64,000 nucleotides of DNA from Gossypium raimondii (lineage: Eukaryota; Streptophyta; Magnoliopsida; Malvales; Malvaceae), in NCBI RefSeq assembly GCF_025698545.1, contig NC_068566.1, forward strand, positions 45,611,192 through 45,675,191. The letters run 5' to 3'. The notes below the pieces were generated by a model. The model made no database searches, was not told the origin of the DNA, and worked only from the letters and a program-made list of their open reading frames with translations. The position numbers were made by a program, and so were the translations under genes. Below, in pieces: positions 25,062 through 36,876 of this stretch (positions are counted from its first letter, which is position 1; every line of letters begins with the position of its first letter).

Positions 25062-25864
25062 ATTGATAAATTGGTTATAGAGATCGAGGAATAGCCACTG
25101 GGGGAATAGCCCGATAGCTAGCCCTTACCAGGTGGATAACCTTAAAAGCAACTTCCACGATTTAATTTATTGGCAACCTTACGAACTAGAAGAACCTAAC
25201 TCAAATCAATGGCTTCAACTCTGTGGATTGTTTAAACTTAATCATTAACTCTCTTGACGGATCCAACCACTCACTCGATAGTGACGTCAAATTGGTTCTT
25301 CAATGAACCGAATATGATAATTATGGATCATACCAATTCACTAATGGCATGTCGTCCAATATTGAACCGAGGGATACCTTTTCTCGATTTGATGCTAAAA
25401 TGATGTTGTGAGACGACTAAATCTGTCACCTAAACCAAATAAATTTATTATTATACAAATTAAAATTATGTACAATTGAATGAAAACATTAATATCGTAA
25501 TTAATTGTCTTTAAGTGCTCGCTTTCGAAATTGGTAGGGATTAAATTGTTCCGATTTTTGAGAAAGATCAATTTGCTCAATTTTAAAATTGAGAAGGACT
25601 TGAGAGATTTTTTTACCTTTGATTAGTTCAGTAAAAATCAAATTATGCTGACATACTCATATCACAAAAATCCTTCTCCATTAGCAGGGCGTTTACAATA
25701 ATAATAAAAGTAAAGGGACAATATTGCAATTTTCAAATTTATAGACCCTCGAAACAAAATAAATACGAGCGGGGAAATGTTGTAGGTCTCGTTCTATTTC
25801 CCTCCAAATAGTGAAATACCATCGCTTTGCATTTGCAAAGCCTTTCACTGACTCAAAAATAACA
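25062..25864. other. Upstream region of RFC2
   Basis: No gene. The last about 110 bp (25760-25864) are less AT-rich and likely hold the RFC2 promoter and leader; no firm TATA box was picked. Confidence 0.5.
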
Positions 25865-28624
25865 ATGACGTCCTCTTCATCGTCCACAGCCGGCGGTTAC
25901 GACGTGCCTTGGGTAGAAAAATACAGGCCGAGCAAAGTCTCTGACATCGTCGGCAACGAAGATGCCGTGTCTCGACTCCAAGTCATTGCTCGCGATGGCA
26001 ACATGCCCAATCTCATCTTATCCGTAAGTTCTTCATAACTGTTTAAGTTCAGACCTCTGATTACGATTCAATTGCTTATTGGGTTTCTGAAATGCTTTGT
26101 CATTACTGGAATTGGCCGATTCGATTAGTTTAGTTAAAACCCTAACTCATAGTAGCAATGACTCTACTAAAATAACTGGTGGGATCTTCATTTTTTTATT
26201 GAAGAATAATAACCGGTGGATTTTCATTAAGCGCTGGAAATGTGATAAGGTTCCACAATTAAGTTAAAATTTTAGGGAAAAAAGGGTAAAGTTGCTTGAA
26301 GGACCTTAAAGTAGGCTGATGACTTGCTTTGAATGTAGTGTACCGAGATCTTGTATAGGTAAAACATATTTTTGAGTTATTTTTTAAGGATTAATGTCTT
26401 TGAGAATTAATGAATGAAAGCAAAATTAAAAAAAAAAAATCCAAGCAATGAATAAGAATTCTTAGTTTCGTGAATATTCTGCACGATATTTCTTAGGGTC
26501 CTCCTGGAACTGGTAAAACAACTAGTATTTTGGCTCTTGCACATGAGCTTTTGGGGCCAGTCTATAAGGAGGCTGTTTTGGAGCTTAATGCATCAGATGA
26601 CAGGTAAACTTTTGGTGTTCGTGGCATTTTAGTTCCTTTAACTTTTGAATTTTAAGTTGGCAAATTCCATTGTTATTTTTCTTTTTATCTTATAGGGGTA
26701 TAGATGTTGTTCGGAACAAGATTAAGATGTTTGCTCAAAAGAAAGTAACTTTACCTCCTGGACGGCACAAGATAATTATTTTGGATGAAGCTGACAGGTA
26801 AAATCTAGTGGTTATATGACATGAATCTTGATGTTGATCATGCTGCCTATTTCTTTTGATAATCTACTTGTATCTGCTAGAATTTGAATAATCAAACTAC
26901 CTTGTGTATTTATGTTTTGTTAATTTGTGCTGGGAGCTTCTTTTGATTTTGAGTTTATAATGTTAATTCACTGGGTTTCTTCTTTTCTTTCTATTAAATA
27001 TCTGGTATGCTTATATTTTTTTGCTGTTAGCATGACATCTGGTGCACAACAAGCCTTGAGGAGGACGATGGAAATATACTCAAACTCTACTCGTTTTGCT
27101 CTTGCTTGCAATACATCATCAAAAATCATTGAACCTATTCAGAGTAGATGTGCCCTTGTTCGATTTTCAAGGTTATCTGATCAGGAGATTCTTGGCCGTC
27201 TCATGGTGGTAGTAGATGCAGAGCAGGTATACTAGTTTTTTTGCAATAAGTTTTATTCCTGCATGTTACTTGATGTCTGTAGGGTACCTTTGGCCCCCCT
27301 ACTTTTCTCATTCTTGTTATCATTAAGGATGAGTCTCTATGAAATGCTAACACTTTTGCTTGTTGCCAATTTCATCACTTCTCTTTTCAAGGGGGTGCCT
27401 TTGTCTATTTGCTTTTTAAACACTAAGGGTGTGTTTGGTTGAGTGAAAAAGTGAGGATGGAAGGAGGGAGTGGAAAAGTTATAAGAAAATAAAATTTGGG
27501 TGTGCTTGGTAGGAAAGAAAATCGAGATGAAAGAAGACAAGAGAGATGATGAATTTCTATCTTAATGCATAAGAAACAAATCATTCCAAATGAGAGGTGG
27601 ATGTATTTTAGTTCAAAATTATGCATTTTACAAAGGTTTCATTTTCTGTCCTCTTATTTTTCAACTCTACCTAGCAATGACTAGAAAGAAAATTACTTTT
27701 TTTTTGATTTTCCATCTTTCCTTCCAAGCACACCAATGGAAAGAAAAATTATATTTTCCATCTTTCTATTGATCTGTTCTTCCAATTTTCTGTCCTTCCT
27801 ATTTTCTTTTCACTTTATCAAGTGAAGTCTATAATTTGCAATGATGATTCCACAGTTCCATGTGTTAGCTGAAAAATACTAAAGAGGCAGAATTTTAGTT
27901 ACTTTGAGATAACTGTTTACTGTTGAGTGGCTCAAGGATTTATTGTTCAGGACAATCAATGATGCTTTCCATTGATGCAAATGTATAGTTGACCTCACGT
28001 TTCAATCAATGCAGGTACCGTATGTTCCGGAAGGTCTTGAAGCCATCATTTTCACAGCTGATGGTGATATGAGACAGGCGTTGAACAACTTGCAGGCTAC
28101 ATACAGTGGATTCCGTTTTGTCAATCAAGAAAATGTTTTCAAGGTTATATCTCAAAAAGTACTTCTAACAAATTGGTACGATATGTCTTTGGGAATGCTA
28201 TAATATGTTTGTTTCTTTTCAGGTTTGTGACCAGCCTCATCCATTGCATGTGAAAAATATGGTCCGCAATGTACTTGAAGGGAAATTTGATGATGCTTGT
28301 TTCGCTCTGAAGCAACTCTATGATTTGGGCTATTCTCCTACTGATATAATCACTACCCTTTTCAGAATAATAAAAAATTATGATATGGCCGAGTACTTAA
28401 AACTGGAATTCATGAAGGTACACCAATCTTGCTAGGCCGGTATTTAATTTACATTTAAGTACAAAATCCAGTCTTTTGCCACAATATTTATTATTTCTTA
28501 TGATGAGTTGCAGGAAACTGGGTTTGCTCATATGAGGATCTGTGATGGAGTTGGTTCATATCTTCAGTTGTGTGGTCTTCTGGCAAAGTTTTCTCAAGTT
28601 CGCGAAACTGCTAAAGCAACATAA
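25865..28624 (+). CDS. RFC2: Replication factor C subunit 2 (clamp loader), 7 exons, 332 aa
   Basis: Exons 25865-26023, 26497-26603, 26696-26797, 27031-27226, 28015-28143, 28223-28417 and 28514-28624 join in frame. The product is an AAA+ ATPase small subunit of RFC, which loads PCNA onto primed DNA in the nucleus. Visible motifs are WVEKYRP at the N-terminus, Walker A GPPGTGKT (54-61, directly after the exon 1/2 junction), Walker B ILDEAD (117-122), sensor 1 ACNTS (148-152) and the SRC arginine-finger motif (161-163), then the collar domain ending RETAKAT. Length matches the Arabidopsis protein (about 333). The start MTSSSS is preferred over an in-frame ATG at 25811, which would add 18 residues not expected in the family. 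Intron 4 carries a MITE-like insert. Confidence 0.96.
27497..27737. mobile_element. MITE-like inverted repeat in RFC2 intron 4
   Basis: GGTGTGCTTGGTAGGAAAG at the left and CTTTCCTTCCAAGCACACC at the right are inverted repeats around an AT-rich core. A further GGGTGTGTTTGGTTG word at 27427 suggests a second, nested element of the same style. No target duplication is evident. Confidence 0.55.
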
Positions 28625-31374
28625 CTTAAGATGGTTTGTAAAATTAGAGCCTGCTGGTTTCTTACAAGAACCTTTTTTTTGTGATGATAAGCAGATTTTA
28701 GCACTAGATGTCTTAGGTTACATGCATAGAAACCTTTTTTGTTCATTTGATTGCTGAAGTTGCTTTTATATGGGCACTTGCTAGTTGCTACCGATTCCTG
28801 AGCTTATTGCCTTTTAATTGGTTTCTCCTTCATGGCCTCCTGTGTGTCATGGTAGTGAATGGCGATGGCGAATCTTTTGATCGTTTTCGGTTTAGATGCC
28901 ATTTTCCTCATGAATACCATAACGAGTTGTATAACAAAATCAAGGTTTTATTTATTTTAGCTTCAACTTTTAGTTAGTCAAAACCTGATTGTTGTTGTCG
29001 TTCATAGTTTATTCATATTGTGAAACTTAGGCAAACCAAGAAATAGAAGCAGGGTAGTTATGGCTACGGCCTAAGCCCCTGAAGTGGCTCTAGAGAAGTG
29101 GGTTGTGATTATGGTTTGTGAATTAGGCCTAGGTCTAAGGCTTTTAGGCTTTAAGTAAGTGATTATAGACATGGAATGGGCAACTCAGCTACCTAAAACC
29201 TGGCCCCTGGGTTGAGACTTGAGACATAGGAAAGTGGATCCAATGGCTCTTTTAGACCTCACTTGGGTTGGCCAAGCTTGATTCTTTTATGACTCTAATT
29301 TATTATTTATTAAAAATAAAATGTTTTTATAATTAAATTTAAATAATAATTTGGGTCAGGCTGGTTTGAAGTCCAAATTTCCATATTTAAATTCATCTCG
29401 GTTGATCTGAATTGCTCAACTCTGCTCTTGAATAGGTCGTTTTTGTGAATTTTTTAAGATAAATTATGAATCGATAAAGATTTGCATCATTGGACGTCCA
29501 ACATATTTAAGTGAAAAACAGTTTACATTTATAATGTTCGTCTTGGATGTAACTTCTATTAAAGATTTCATTTTTATCTAATCTGTAAATAAGCTTTTTT
29601 AAAATTTATTTAATGCATTGAGAATCATGAACAATCACTAATTATTTAATTTAGTAATTTCTGAAAGTATTTTAACATAAAACACTAAAAAAATTGAAAA
29701 ATACTTAGAAGGCAGGGACAAATTTTTGTCAAAATGCTTCTAAAATATTCTCGTATCGCCTGCTAAAGGGATGCTTAGTGTTTAATTATGAGTTTTAAGG
29801 CTAGAAATTAATGCCACTTGTTGTCAATCCATCTCAGTTTTATTAAGAAATAAAACGTAAAATGGAGAAGAGAGCATCCCTAATGCGTTTATTTTATTGA
29901 GGTGGACCTGTTGATTAACACCAGACATAACTAATCAAAGTTCAAAAGGAATTATTATTATCATCCCTGTCTTGGTTCAACAATAAAAGCTGAGGTGAGC
30001 AATAGTTTTCAACCTTACTATTTCCTTTTATTTTAAACTTAACCCAAATACAAATACTAAGTAATCGGAAGAGTGGTAAAAGATTTGTATTCAAATTTTT
30101 AATGAATTACGAACTTTATATATAAAAAGGACAAGAACAAACATTTAGTTCCAACTTAAGTTTCAAGACTATTGGGGAAAAAAAATTTAAGGATCAAATT
30201 AAAAGAAAGCTATCAAATTTAGGGGTTAAATATATTTTATCTCTATAAAGAAGCATAGAGATACTAAATTTAAAGTGGGTACAAAACATAGATGGAAAAT
30301 GAGAAAGGAAAGTTCCCACATGACACATAAATATAGAATGAGAGGCAGAGGTTAAAAGTGGTTTTGGTGGATGAGAGGGACTGAAGGGAAAAAAGTCATA
30401 AAAAAGAAAAGAAAAGGGGGCAGATGAGAGACAAATGGCAACGTGATGTAGATGAGAGAGTAGCTTGGAAGCAAGCAAGGCAGCCTACCATACCCATTTC
30501 ACCAACTCATACTTCAACACAATTTGTGCATGTTCTCCTGCAGATTCGATTCATATTTCACATACATATTGATAAACACACGCACACGCACACGCACACG
30601 CTTCTTACAACCAACTTCATCATCTATTCCCTCCGCCTCCGCCTAATCTCAGCTTGCGTCACCCTTCCTTTTTCCATTTTGCCTCTGCGTTTTCATCATA
30701 TCTAAATTAAAGGCACTTTAAATAGCTGGTGCGTTGATTTGTGATTAATATAAAAATAATGATGATAGCGAGATTATATATTATATCAAAAAAAATTAAA
30801 ACACGACATTAGAGATAAATGTTCATTTAAAAGGGCCTCGAGTCCCCTAAACGCGTTTAGAGATTTCATGTGGGGTTTAGGATTTCTTTTCACACTAGTT
30901 TTTGTTTCTAACTTCATTTATATTGTATGTTACAGAGAAATTATTTAAAGAATGATTAGCATTGAATAAAAAATATAAAAAAATTCTAACTATTACCCAA
31001 ATAAACATAACATAATATTTGCAAACTAAATTTAATTATACCCAAATAAACGTCTACATCCTTACAAATGACGAACAATTATCATCCACAACTTCAACAT
31101 TTAAGTTGTGATTTTCTTTATTAAATATTTTCAATTGTAGAATTAGTCATAACTTTGGACTTATATATAATCAATATTATTTCCCAATATGTTTGAAATT
31201 TAAATTTTCTTTTGCAAATTTATTAGAAATATCAATTACAAACTTAATTTTATTTTTTAAAATTGCACAAGTTTTTAAAATTAAATTAAATACAATAAAC
31301 AAATAAAAATGTGTGATAATGATAGATTTTTGTAATTTCAAAAGTGAATTAAGAAAATCAAAGTCGAATTTGAT
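28625..31374. other. RFC2 3' region and intergenic DNA
   Basis: RFC2 3' UTR, then no gene. Short frames at 28542-28977 are out of frame or beyond the stop. A GC-richer word-repeat area at 29050-29430 looks like old repeat DNA. At 30576-30601 there is an (ACACGC)n run. The 30340-30710 segment is less AT-rich but has no credible coding region. Confidence 0.5.
30576..30601. repeat. Short (CACACG)n repeat
   Basis: About four units of a six-base repeat; it encodes a spurious His-Thr run. Confidence 0.85.
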
Positions 31375-31702
31375 GGTAAATGTATTATGTAGGTCTCCGT
31401 ATTAAGAGTTAGATTACATATTGGCCTCTATACTAAAAAGGTAGGCAAATTAATTCATGTACGTTAAAGAGCAAATTAGTCATTCTATTAAAAATTTTAT
31501 CTATTTCTAAATTAGTTATTGTATATCAACATGAGGTATACGTGGCACACCAAGTGTCATTGTCTGATTTTTTTGTTAGTTATGCCAGATTTTAACAGTA
31601 CAAAAGCATAAAATTTTTACAGAAAGGACTAATTTGCCCCTTTTTAATAGACGGAGCAAAATACAATTTGATTCATAGTATAAAAAACCGCTATGATATT
31701 TG
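31375..31702. mobile_element. MITE, sister of the 19063-19439 element
   Basis: It begins GGTAAATGTATTATGTAGG and ends GCTATGATATTTGATT, with inner blocks TAGGCAAATTAATTC, AAAGAGCAAATTAG and GGACTAATTTGCCCC that match the intron copy in order and orientation. It lies in the RFC2-RBL intergenic region. Confidence 0.65.
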
Positions 31703-33578
31703 ATTAAATTGAAATTTCTGGAAATTAATGAAAGCAATTTAAAAGAAGAAAAAAAACATGTGTTTCCCCATTGGAAAAAGACTTGTGTTTTGAAATATAA
31801 TTCTTGATCTAAAGGTTACATAATTCCACCAAATATGTGATCTCATCCTATTTGAAAAATGCATTCAAAATCATTATAATTCCAACTTGGAAAAGAAAAA
31901 TCCAACTCAATAAGTGAAGTATTTAAGTGTAAATATAAATAAATAAAAAACTATTTTTTTTTTACTTTTCTACTTGTACTTGGAATCAATATTGACTTGA
32001 GCTAGTTAATAATATATAATTTTTTTGAAATTTATATAAACTAATTTTAAAATGAGAAAAGTGGGTTAATCTAATGGTAAAAATATATTTTGATCCTTTA
32101 AAATTTAAAAGAACATTAGGAAAAATGGGTAAACCAAACTTAAAATTTAATTTAAATTGGTCAAAGAAAAAAGAAAAATGAAAGAGAGGTTAAAAAATAA
32201 AATAAATGACTGAAATAAAAGAAAAATAAAGATGGAGTTAAATATGATTAAGGTGTTTATGGGCTGAATTCAAATTAATTAAAAATTATATTGATTATAT
32301 TTGAAATATATTAATATATTATAATAGTAATAAAGAAAACATGATTAAGCTTTTCCTTTTGCCCTTTCTAATATATTAAAATGATTAAAGAAGAGCTAAA
32401 AAGGATTAAAACCTTTTTATTGCTTTTCAAATCATCATTTTGTCTCCTAATCTCCCTTTTCCCCAAGTAATAATCTCTCCATCTTTTATTAGATAATTTT
32501 GCTTTCATTAAAAAATTTATATTTATTTAAAAATCAAGTTATTATTTGGATTATCATACCAATTTAAATCCAATTTAAGTGAATAAATAATTCAAAATAT
32601 TTTAAAATGTTTTTAAAATATGTATAAACTGATAAATATTTTAAAATACCTAAGTTGGTAGAGCAACTTGATTAGAGGAATAGTTTTTTGAAAGATTTAA
32701 TTAAAGGTATAATAATAAATTTAGCTCTTAATATTTACATATTTTATCAATTTGGTCTTTATTCTTTTTTGAGCTAAATTTGGTCATCAACTTTTTAAAA
32801 AGTGTAGGATTTGACCATCAATCTTTTAAAAAGTTAAATTTTGTATTTTTAAATGAAAACACTGACTAAAATATTAATTTTTAAATACAATAACCGGATA
32901 ACAATCTATATGCATTTCATGCTATTTTTTGAACTTTTATAATTTTTGAATCTTGATTTTTAATAAAATATACATGCACTGTCATGCAAGTTGGCACATT
33001 AACATCTTTAAAAGAATAATGTTTTAGTTAGCATTGACTAAATTTAACTTTAAAAAGAATAAGGATCAAATTGATAAAAGATGTAAAAATTAAGGGCTAA
33101 TTTTATCGTTACTCCAAAAACAGGTCTAAATTTTGTTGAAGATAGGGGTATGTTAATAATTTCATATAGAGTACTTCCATATATTATTTATTGCATTAAA
33201 AATAGAGGAGTTAGGTTACCCTATCAACCCCCACCGCTTTACTGACAAAACTACCGAGAAGCTTCATCCCCCAACAATAGAAAGAGACAGACTGTGCTCC
33301 AAATCCTAAAAACCAAAGCGAAAATTTAGAAAGAAAACCACTCCCATGTTTTAACTTCAACGCTTTAACAACACCAATTACTTAAACAAAGCAAAACCCA
33401 ATTATTTTTTCTCCTTTTCTTCCCATTTCTAGTCATCAATTTTTCTTTTAAGCCACTCTTCTTTTGAGTTCATATAAACTTCAACTCAATCCCCCCAAGA
33501 AAACCCAGAAAAAAAAGATCACAACTTCGTTCATTAAAGAGTCAAAAAGGAAGGGACTTTTTGGTTTTTGAAGGAGAA
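31703..33578. other. Upstream region of the rhomboid gene
   Basis: Very AT-rich apart from the MITE at 32706-33115. The last about 340 bp (33240-33578) are pyrimidine/purine-rich and look like promoter plus 5' UTR. No gene seen. Confidence 0.5.
32706..33115. mobile_element. MITE (410 bp) with about 60-bp TIRs
   Basis: The left end (GGTATAATAATAAATTTAGC) and right end (GCTAATTTTATCGTTACTCC) are inverted repeats that continue through TTTACAT.TTTTATCAATTTG and its complement. No coding content and no clear target duplication. It ends about 460 bp before the rhomboid ATG. Confidence 0.7.
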
Positions 33579-35817
33579 ATGGCAAGTGGGGATCTTGAAA
33601 GAGGAGGAGGAAGTAATGTGAAGAACAGGGGGAATAGCTATAACCAATCATCTTCTTCTTCATACTATGTGGAAAATAATGAAAAACAATGGACTTCATG
33701 GCTTGTTCCAATGTTTGTAGTGGCTAATGTTGCTGTTTTTGTTGTGGTGATGTATGTTAATAACTGTCCTAGGAACAATCAGGGATTTGAAGGTGGTTGT
33801 GTGGCTAGGTTCCTTGGCAGGCTTTCTTTTGAACCTTTGAAAGAAAATCCTCTCTTTGGTCCTTCTTCTAATACGTATGTACCATGTTCCCCCTATCTTT
33901 AAATTTCACTTCTTTTTGCTGTCTCTGGTTTTCTGAGATTTTGTTCAGTTTTTTTTTTTTTTAATGTGATGGGAAATTGGGTTGGAATTGAAGTTGAGGG
34001 TCCTTTTGCAGCTTTCAATTCTAAAGAAGGGGAAAAAAATTGCTTGCAAGTTTTAGATATGGACTGTTGGTATCTTTTAGAAGTTGTTCATGTAGGAAGT
34101 TATTATTTGATGATTCAACTGCAGTTCCCAATTGATCTTCTATAGGATTATCCTTGGATCATGCTAAAGGATATATCAATCTGTGATTTATTTTGATTCT
34201 ATTGGAAATTTGTGTCTGATTTGATTGATTTATTATTAGATTTGCTCTTCCTTGTTCATTTAGCAGCAATAGGAATTCTCAATATGAAATGTCATGGTTT
34301 GCTTTGTCTATAGTAGGGGTGTAAAGGTGCTTGCAAACTACTTGAAGAAAGACTCGAACTCGGTCGAGCTATCAATTGAGTCAAATTTGAGCTTTGTTAA
34401 AAAATGGCATGTCTGGAAATCATGGACTGGGTAATGAAGTTAGTTGCTTTGTTAATTTAAGGATTAATGGTTTTATAGGAACTTAAGTTAGTTGCTTTGT
34501 TAATTTGGGTAATGAACTTTGTCTGGAAATCAAGGACTGGTTAATGAAGTTAGTTGATTTGTAGCTTTATTTTTGTTTTTGTATGGTCTAATGCAAATCC
34601 TAATATTTCTGATAGTAACTGGGTAGAAGTTCGGTTTTGGCTATTGTCATTCGGTATGTAAATGAAGTCGAACATGTTATATCCTTATGGCTTAGCAACC
34701 CTTTTTTTAATTATGCCATGTCGTCGTTGATAATCGCGAGTTGTGTAATTTTATGTTGTTCTTTCTCCTTCTTCAGATTGGAAAAATTGGGAGCCTTAAA
34801 CTGGGACAAGGTAGTGCATGGCAATCAAGCGTGGAGGCTTATCACTTGCATCTGGCTGCACGCTGGTGTTATTCATCTGCTTGCAAACATGTTGAGCTTG
34901 ATCTTCATTGGAATTCGCCTTGAGCAACAATTTGGATTCAGTATGTTATCTGTTCCCTTTTGCAATTGTATAATATTTCTAGAATATGTAACATTTATAA
35001 GCGTTTTGTCAGTCTTTGGTTGGTTTTTTAATTGACATATGTTCTTTATCCTGGCAGTACGTGTTGGGCTTATCTATCTATTGTCCGGTTTTGGTGGTAG
35101 CGTACTATCGTCTCTTTTCATTCAACGTAGCATTTCTGTTGGTGCCTCTGGTGCTTTATTTGGCCTTCTTGGAGCAATGTTGTCGGAGCTGCTGACTAAT
35201 TGGACTATCTATACAAATAAGGTAATATTAGTTGCCTCGGGTTCCTATCTACTTAGAAATGCAATGAAGGGAAACCAGGGTTATAGGTGATTGCTTTTTT
35301 CATGTGGCTTGAAAAGTAATAGAGGATATTGATTTTTTACCTTAATTTGTAGGCTGCAGCTCTGATCACACTCATGGTCATCATTGTCATTAACTTAGCA
35401 GTGGGGATTCTTCCTCACGTCGACAACTTTGCGCATATTGGAGGTTTCTTAACCGGTTTTCTCCTCGGGTTCGTTTTGCTGCTTCGTCCCCAATTCGGGT
35501 GGGTGGGACGTAAACATCTTCCTGCCGGTGCTCGTGTAACATCTAAGCATAAGGCATACCAATACCTATTTTTGGTGATCGCTATGGTTTTACTCATTGT
35601 TGGGTAAGTTCTCTCAACCCTACATTATTAGTTTAGCAGCTCGTGTTTATAATTCTGGTCCCGTTTGTTTAATCTCCTCTGTTTTCCTTTTTCGAATGAT
35701 GACAGTTTCACAGTGGGGTTGGTAATGCTGTTTAGAGGAGAGAATGGACATGACCATTGCAGCTGGTGCCATTACCTGAGCTGTGTTCCTACATCAAAAT
35801 GGCACTGTGGGAACTAA
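33579..35817 (+). CDS. RBL2: Rhomboid-like serine protease (RBL2 type), 5 exons, 328 aa
   Basis: Exons 33579-33874, 34777-34940, 35058-35221, 35353-35603 and 35706-35817 join in frame. The protein is a polytopic Golgi/endomembrane intramembrane protease. Seen are a hydrophilic N-terminus, a first membrane helix at about 44-61, the [16 protein letters not shown] segment with the conserved Asn (about 136), GASGALFG with catalytic Ser184, [10 protein letters not shown] with catalytic His236, and a Cys/His-rich tail (WCHYLSC). The Ser-His dyad is intact, so it should be active. The order and the segment ECVARFLGR-like/[12 protein letters not shown] match the Arabidopsis RBL2/RBL6 proteins (about 317 aa). 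The start is the ATG of [11 protein letters not shown]; no upstream in-frame ATG was used. Confidence 0.94.
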
Positions 35818-36239
35818 GCAGACCTTTATTACATATCGTTCACTGATTCTTTTCTGGTTTCCTTTACATTTTTTACATTTGTTAATTTCTTGGTGTTGTT
35901 ACGTGCCTATGTGTATATATATACATACATACGTACATGGTTAGTTTTTAGACTTCGAGTTATTTTATACACTGTTGTTATGTGATTTGACATTTTATAC
36001 ACAGCTTGGTCTAAATATATATTATAAGCGATTTTACTTGAAGAAAATACAAGAATATCTTTCAGTTTTTCCCTATAGTTTTAGCTAAAGGTTTTGGCTT
36101 TGCATTTTTGTCTGTGCTGAGATCAATATTTACTTTCTCTGTTGTCGTATCTATAATCTGTCTCTTTGCACATTAAAGGATGAAAGTTTAATTATTAGAG
36201 ACAATATCTCTAGTTTCCGCATTAAATCGTTCAATCGGC
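35818..36239. other. 3' region of the rhomboid gene
   Basis: Likely 3' UTR and terminator of the rhomboid gene. No further gene seen before the LINE piece. Confidence 0.5.
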
Positions 36240-36876
36240 CGATAGTATGTGATAAAGAGGAGCGGTTCTTATCTTGCAAAGAAGCAGCACAACAAGCCAC
36301 CTTATCCATAACCTCACTCAGATCCGATCATCTCCAACTCTCCTGAATCACCCTCATAAAACCCTCAAGCGAGAGCCATTTGTATTCACACGCCATAATG
36401 GAGCCATCGTTGAACCATGCAGTTTTATTGGACTATGATCAGAATAAGAACAAGCTAAATTAAACAAACTATGAAAAGGAAATAAAGCCGCCCGCCCTTG
36501 ATTAGAAAGCTCTGTCAAGGCGTTCCCGAACAAAAGCAGCAGACCCCCGACCTCTTTCCTAAGTAAATAGAAACCTAGTTAATGGAATTTCAACAAGCTC
36601 ACAATCCAAAATGCAGTCCTTGAACCCCTCAAGCCAAGCAGTCGGGTAATCACCTACACCCCTTTTGTCATTAAGAGAAAGGAGATTGTTAAAATCACCA
36701 ATGCATACCCAAGGTAACTCTGAAGTACTTGCTAGAGAACAAAGAAGAGCAAAACTAGCAGCTTTACGCGTAGACTCGGGAGAACCGTAGAATCCCGTGA
36801 GACGCTATTTACCCAACAACTCATCAGCCACAGTTGCAGCAATGTAATTTCTATAACTGATTGTTGAGATATTGGT
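36240..36876 (-). mobile_element. LINE (L1-type) relic, endonuclease second part
   Basis: The minus strand encodes the later part of an apurinic endonuclease domain: RLTGFYGSPEST, then WVCIGDFNNLL with the GDFN catalytic signature, FKDCILDCELVEIP, and a later SDHSP-like region. The frame is interrupted by several stop codons, so it is dead. It is the downstream half of the element whose beginning is at 44609-45020; the 7.7-kb block between was inserted into it. Confidence 0.8.

Noticed and set aside
25770-25785. GCGGGGAAAT upstream of RFC2, like an E2F site
   Set aside because: One base longer than the usual TTTCCCGC core; attractive for an S-phase gene but not supported.
30378-30389. GGACTGAAGGGA, a 12-base match to the core of miR319
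   Set aside because: No complementary arm is found within a few hundred bases, so there is no miRNA hairpin; the match is short.
30424-30705. 93-codon open frame near the (CACACG)n repeat
   Set aside because: Low-complexity His-Thr run and no recognisable domain; likely chance.
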